From assembly GCA_963678445.1 (NCBI GenBank), contig OY782877.1:372001-436000 (forward strand): DNA of 64,000 nucleotides, in the 5' to 3' direction. Below, piece after piece: positions 61,301 through 64,000 of this stretch (the first letter of the stretch is position 1; each line of letters opens with the position of its first letter). The DNA comes from G963678445 sp963678445 (GTDB taxonomy: Bacteria; Hydrogenedentota; Hydrogenedentia; Hydrogenedentales; G963678445). The notes below the pieces were generated by a model. It did not search any database, had not been told where the DNA came from, and saw nothing but the letters and a program-made list of their open reading frames with translations. Made by a program: the position numbers and the translations under genes.

Positions 61301-62199
61301 TCTACCACAATTGGGGAGATACTTGTCGCACTTCAAACACCGGTGAGGCGACGTGGCAATTGAACATACCTGAAGCGGATCAATATACCTTGATGGCGTG
61401 GTGGCCGGATAAAGCATGTGGGCAAAACTTCTCGCGCCAAGCTATCTTCGAGGTCCTTGTAGAGGACACCGTTATCGCCACCGCTACTCTCAATCAGCAG
61501 AGTGCAGGCGACCAGTGGGTTAGCATCGCAGAGAAAATCACGTTGCAACCTGACGATAACCCAGTTATACGTCTGCGTAATGCAGATTCGTTGCCCTGCG
61601 TAGCCGACGCCCTCTACATCCGTTCCGAAAAACGCTATAACGATGGCGCCAGCGTGAACACGGTAACGCTTCAACCCATGGATGCAGTCATCCTGAAAAA
61701 CTTTGCAGGAGGTGAAGGTGAAGGGGAAGACGAAGGTGAAGACGAAGGTGAAGACGAAGGGGAAGACGAAGGGGAAGACGAAGGGGAAGATGAGGGTGAG
61801 GATGAAGGGGAAGGCGAAATTGATTGGGGATGTGACAACTCTTCGGGTGGGATCTATGAAGTAGGCGATACGATTTGCATTTTTATTCCTGGCGATGTCG
61901 CTCCGGATTCACCTTTTGCCTGGTTCAAAGACAATGTTCAACTCATGGATGCCGGGCATGTAACGGGAACGGGTGACCGGGTACTTATCATCGAAGATCT
62001 TCAGTTGGAGGACAATGGCGAATATTACTGCTTTTACGATAATGCACACAAAGAGCCGGAAATGTTTGGTCCCATTATTATCACCGTAGCCGAAGACGTC
62101 CCACTGTCCTCTCCCCTCCTCCTATACTTATTGATCATTATGGTACCCGCAGCGGCTTTGCTCTGGTTTCGTATACGCTCATACGGTAGACCTTGTTAA
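58339..62199 (+). CDS. Large exported multi-domain glycosidase-like protein with C-terminal membrane anchor
   Basis: A 1286-residue protein from a GTG start (GAGGAAA upstream) followed by a signal peptide (IYRTIAVFLCLLGGHLRGQA). Domains in order: LamG/concanavalin-type lectin (~90-295; YEWHHLACTFSRDENCMRLY), a beta domain (~330-430), a TIM-barrel glycosidase-like domain (~430-754; CAKIDLWLGADFN, ILTSYSAMEAEGL, ADLMVDGCFIDNAFF, YALVSEHAAGIEEL) resembling GHL15-type putative hydrolases, a CBM4/9-like domain (~760-914; NLLTCADFEGDWESGAWAFQ), a golvesin-like beta domain (~966-1100), a Gly-Glu-Asp-Glu linker (~1125-1160), an Ig-like domain (~1164-1252) and a final membrane helix with a basic tail. 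Probably surface-exposed polysaccharide hydrolase; substrate unknown. A GH38 gene follows. Confidence 0.78.
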   Translation: MSQYSGCIKVVRFSFCIYRTIAVFLCLLGGHLRGQADPAVCSAVQCRFNSDFSFVIGGASYNDADGNPQIGSQFQWEINETPGEWRPVAEGILLPFDESPNGASGEQPNKALDLAYTEGRWGKALQMNAGAVLAYPCAYNFDVNSGTIEMWIATREDGDAAIYTDTAHYLFHYQAANSDRLILMQEKDTGILTLGGDTNGVWQSAHHYTASMHTWKAYEWHHLACTFSRDENCMRLYLDGHRVADSGTNGYQPPPATGTQFNIGGDIWGHAAHYLIDQVRISGYVATDAEIAARAHTQQTYQPNEIWQANTLEPGDTIAYRYQPFDGNETSNACTSVTLSFPGVPLSNPQPDSTLLPAGTTSLDLKVTSTTNTQCRYAVGTPQPYAVMTPFEYGENTTAHETHITGLDSDPNTINNVYVRCAAAPEYVLHLRYRSLSYADPSFPRTANLWGSGWMAQKGLDYCAKIDLWLGADFNSGQIEALRTLNPHIRILTSYSAMEAEGLPDEYYLKDVNGNRFESWPGFYKLNLTKFYVAEYQAQQICQQILNADLMVDGCFIDNAFFTQSWDTTDIFGSYFLYDTDENGVADTADALDVAWRAGMMHMMETFRERMPYALVSEHAAGIEELGVTEWFNGQSLGFMTTDVLEGKEHFADLLNTYTAWQEHAVSPPIVSIESAVPDQIAYGYGYQPVDDMPPATLEFAEHYYPYMRFGLAFTLMNDGYFMHELGDIRHGDDWWYDELDFDLGSPLEKAQHSASVSTPNLLTCADFEGDWESGAWAFQVQSTAGSAATVSRETQTSYEGFASIRTDITAASGEPWHVAFFQNDRSLEKNVDYELIFCAKADQDCYITVAAQKDCPDYEFLGLYRRMPIDTTWHEYRVTFTASETTSDARIQFLMGEKTGNIWLDHVRLCTRPADVWQRHFENGLVLLNGTQTPQTITLETEYQRLIGNQAARYEYILDDSDAAFSCAGDWTTQRLSTEEWKAVAPFYHNWGDTCRTSNTGEATWQLNIPEADQYTLMAWWPDKACGQNFSRQAIFEVLVEDTVIATATLNQQSAGDQWVSIAEKITLQPDDNPVIRLRNADSLPCVADALYIRSEKRYNDGASVNTVTLQPMDAVILKNFAGGEGEGEDEGEDEGEDEGEDEGEDEGEDEGEDEGEGEIDWGCDNSSGGIYEVGDTICIFIPGDVAPDSPFAWFKDNVQLMDAGHVTGTGDRVLIIEDLQLEDNGEYYCFYDNAHKEPEMFGPIIITVAEDVPLSSPLLLYLLIIMVPAAALLWFRIRSYGRPC
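61711..61818 (+). repeat. In-frame tandem repeat encoding the acidic linker
   Basis: About nine units of a 12-base motif (variants of GACGAAGGTGAA) coding Asp-Glu-Gly-Glu. Such Gly-Glu-rich linkers are frequent in exported proteins of Lentisphaerota and Hydrogenedentota. Unit-to-unit changes are mostly third-position, so the protein sequence is under selection. Confidence 0.85.
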
Positions 62200-62400
62200 T
62201 GCTCAATAAACTGGCTTTTCCCCTCCTTTATTTCGTAGCATAGTTGTCGCTCTTTCAAAAAACAGTCGTTTCTCGCTGAAACGCCAAACGACTGCAAGCA
62301 AAAGGGATGGGAATTACCGTCCCTGGTCACAACAGAATTCCGTTTTTTCAACCACTTTTGAATTGTTACTATGTTTTAAAACTCTGGAAAGGCCTGCGGT
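62200..62400. other. Intergenic region with repeat copy 13
   Basis: Separates the exported protein from the mannosidase. It contains a diverged interspersed repeat on the plus strand and no clear terminator or promoter; GGAAAGG sits eight bases before the mannosidase start. Confidence 0.5.
62283..62370 (+). repeat. Interspersed hairpin repeat, copy 12-13 (diverged)
   Basis: Plus-strand copy with CAAACGACTGCAAGCAAAAG, GATGGGAATTACCGTCCCTG, GTCACAACAGAATTCCG and TTTTTTCAACCACTTTTGAA. The blocks keep the family order, but the outer hairpin is degraded. (Counting the decayed remnant near 17400 there are thirteen copies.). Confidence 0.65.
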
Positions 62401-64000
62401 ATGATTCCGCCAAAAACTGAAGAAAAACTGATAAAACGTATTAAAAAATTAAACTCCTGGCGCTACCAAAAGGTAGTGGAGGTTGCACTGGAAGCTGCGG
62501 AAACGATGGAGCACTTTCGTCGTCCTCCTGCTGAGCTCTCCTACAAGCCTGCCCCCATCGGTTCAAAATGGGGGGAAAACTGGGGTACGGTCTGGTTCCG
62601 CGGCGTAATCGAAATACCCGCATCCTGTAAAGGAAAACGCGTGTATTACCGCAATCGAAGCGATGCGGAGCGCATGCTCTTTATTAATGACGTTGCCTAC
62701 AACGGAATGGACCCCTACCACAATGAAGCTTTGCTTACCCCCTCGGCCAACGGTGATGAGCGCATCCCGTTTTATGTGGAAGCGTATTGTGGACACCCTG
62801 TCGCGCATGGTGACAGTTACAACAACTATATCCGCACGTTGCATTGTGTCTCTGAAGGTAAGGAAACCCCGCCCCCACTTCCTCTGGAAGCAAGTGAACT
62901 GGTTGTGGAGCGGGAAAGTGTTTCTGCCCTATTTTTCGATACAAATGTGCTCTTAAAAACAGCGCAAATCCTTGATGAAAACTCACGCCGCCGCGCAGTG
63001 CTCTTCAATGAATTGAATAGCGCGCTCAGTATGATTTCAATGCATTGGGAAACGGAGGAAGAACTGGAGGAAAGTGCACAAAAGGCGCGTGCGCATTTGG
63101 CTCCCTTGTTAGAAATGCACAACAGCCCTTCCGTCCCCACCGTTGCTATCACCGGCCATGCGCACATCGACGTTGCCTGGTGCTGGCCTGTAAAAGAAAC
63201 TATTCGTAAAACAGCGCGCACTTTTTCAACCATGCTGAACCTGATGAAGGAATACCCTGAACTTCATTTTCAGCAATCGCAGATGTTGCTGTATCAGTGG
63301 ATCGAGGACTATTACCCGGAGCTCTTGCCGCAAATTAAGGAACGTGTGGCTGAGGGACGCTGGGAGCCGAATGGTGGTATGTGGGTTGAGGCGGATTGTA
63401 ATGTACCCAGTGGCGAATCGTTGGTACGCCAGTTCCTGGAGGGCGACAAAAAAGCACAGGAGTTGTTCGGTTACCGTGCGGATACCTTGTGGTTGCCCGA
63501 TGTATTTGGCTACTCAGCCGCCATGCCACAAATTCTGAAGGGATGTGGCATCGACAACTTCGTCACCAACAAAATCACTTGGAATGAAACCAACCTTTTC
63601 CCGTACAGCACGTTCTGGTGGGAAGGAATTGATGGTTCAACCGTGCTTTCGCAATTCCTGACCACGCGCACAGGCAATTATAATGCTGAAGTCCTGCCGG
63701 AAATCATGCAGGAGACGTGGAACTATGTGCAGCAAAAGGAAACTTGTGAGCGCACGTTAACGTCTGTCGGTTGGGGCGATGGGGGCGGCGGCGTAAGCCG
63801 GGAACATTGTGAACACGCACGGCGCATGAAAGATCTGGAAGGTTGCTTGCGCACGGAATTCACGGGGGTAACGGAGTACTTTGAGACCATCCGCAAGCAA
63901 CCGGTGGAACGACCTCGGTGGGTAGGTGAGTTGTATTTCGAAATGCACCGCGGCACATACACGTCGCAGGCGCGCACCAAGCGTTACAACCGCAAATTAG
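62401..64000 (+). CDS. Alpha-mannosidase, GH38 family (3' end outside window)
   Basis: The first 533 residues of a GH38 glycoside hydrolase; the frame stays open to the window end. An N-terminal beta domain (WGENWGTVWFRGVIEIP) precedes the catalytic domain with the zinc motif GHAHIDVAWCWPVKE, WEPNGGMWVEADCN, and the nucleophile motif LWLPDVFGYSAAMPQIL, followed by FVTNKITWNETN and WEGIDGSTVL. GH38 enzymes remove alpha-mannose residues by a retaining mechanism. No signal peptide, so probably cytoplasmic, acting on imported mannosides. GGAAAGG upstream of the ATG at 62401. Lies after the large exported glycosidase-like gene, suggesting joint glycan use. Confidence 0.92.
   Translation, partial: MIPPKTEEKLIKRIKKLNSWRYQKVVEVALEAAETMEHFRRPPAELSYKPAPIGSKWGENWGTVWFRGVIEIPASCKGKRVYYRNRSDAERMLFINDVAYNGMDPYHNEALLTPSANGDERIPFYVEAYCGHPVAHGDSYNNYIRTLHCVSEGKETPPPLPLEASELVVERESVSALFFDTNVLLKTAQILDENSRRRAVLFNELNSALSMISMHWETEEELEESAQKARAHLAPLLEMHNSPSVPTVAITGHAHIDVAWCWPVKETIRKTARTFSTMLNLMKEYPELHFQQSQMLLYQWIEDYYPELLPQIKERVAEGRWEPNGGMWVEADCNVPSGESLVRQFLEGDKKAQELFGYRADTLWLPDVFGYSAAMPQILKGCGIDNFVTNKITWNETNLFPYSTFWWEGIDGSTVLSQFLTTRTGNYNAEVLPEIMQETWNYVQQKETCERTLTSVGWGDGGGGVSREHCEHARRMKDLEGCLRTEFTGVTEYFETIRKQPVERPRWVGELYFEMHRGTYTSQARTKRYNRKL

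Noticed and set aside
61711..61818. Regular 12-base repeats that might be taken for a CRISPR or VNTR element
   Set aside because: No spacers; they are an in-frame acidic linker with synonymous variation.
1..64000. tRNA, rRNA, insertion sequence, prophage or CRISPR array
   Set aside because: Intergenic stretches were scanned by eye for tRNA T-arm motifs, transposase motifs and regular spaced repeats; none was found, but a covariance search was not possible.

Overview
The window reads as a chromosomal segment of a free-living Gram-negative-type bacterium of about half GC. Most genes lie on the minus strand. The content suggests a member of the PVC group or a neighbouring uncultured phylum such as Lentisphaerota, Kiritimatiellota or Hydrogenedentota. 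This is an inference from several traits: many Gfo/Idh, TIM-barrel, sulfatase-like and glycosidase genes, a long Gly-Glu/Asp-Glu linker in an exported protein, Tat-exported hydrolases, and no phage or insertion sequence. No rRNA, tRNA or CRISPR array was seen.

Layout. 0.9-7.1 kb: a GntR/YtrA regulator with its probable operator, a PHP-domain lipoprotein, a cold-shock protein, and a tandem pair of membrane-anchored paralogues. 7.2-10.9 kb: metallophosphoesterase, hypothetical, TPR protein and aroB, probably one transcript. 11.0-14.2 kb: Gfo/Idh oxidoreductase and a membrane sulfatase-like enzyme. 14.7-28.1 kb: type IV pilus genes, namely a divergent PilT-like ATPase, then (after a FusA2-type EF-G) pilR, pilS, pilT, pilB, and a 758-residue protein joining a pilus-type MshEN domain to a DnaA-type AAA+ domain. 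28.5-36.9 kb: SpoIIM-like membrane protein, ceramidase-like protein, Zn alcohol dehydrogenase, TPR protein, hflX (apparently with a CTG start) and a TIM-barrel isomerase. 37.5-46.3 kb: housekeeping genes yfiH, hslU, rpiB, tsaC, rdgB, rph, a ctpA-type protease, a GrpB protein and a beta-propeller protein. 46.6-52.3 kb: an ABC-F gene behind a transcription attenuator, divergent from the mrfA/mrfB DNA-repair pair. 52.3-57.9 kb: Tat-exported amidohydrolase, two SPFH proteins and catalase. 58.3-64 kb: a very large exported glycosidase-like protein and the start of a GH38 alpha-mannosidase, which runs off the window.

The most unexpected items are four. First is the MshEN-DnaA fusion in the pilus operon. 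Second is a family of at least thirteen ~100-bp hairpin-rich intergenic repeats, several abutting stop codons. Third is the hflX gene, whose conserved N-terminus can only be reached from a non-AUG, non-GUG, non-UUG start. Fourth is the ABC-F leader, with a textbook intrinsic terminator preceding the gene.

All calls come from reading the sequence; no database search was run. Family assignments rest on remembered motifs, and coordinates of short sites were counted by hand.
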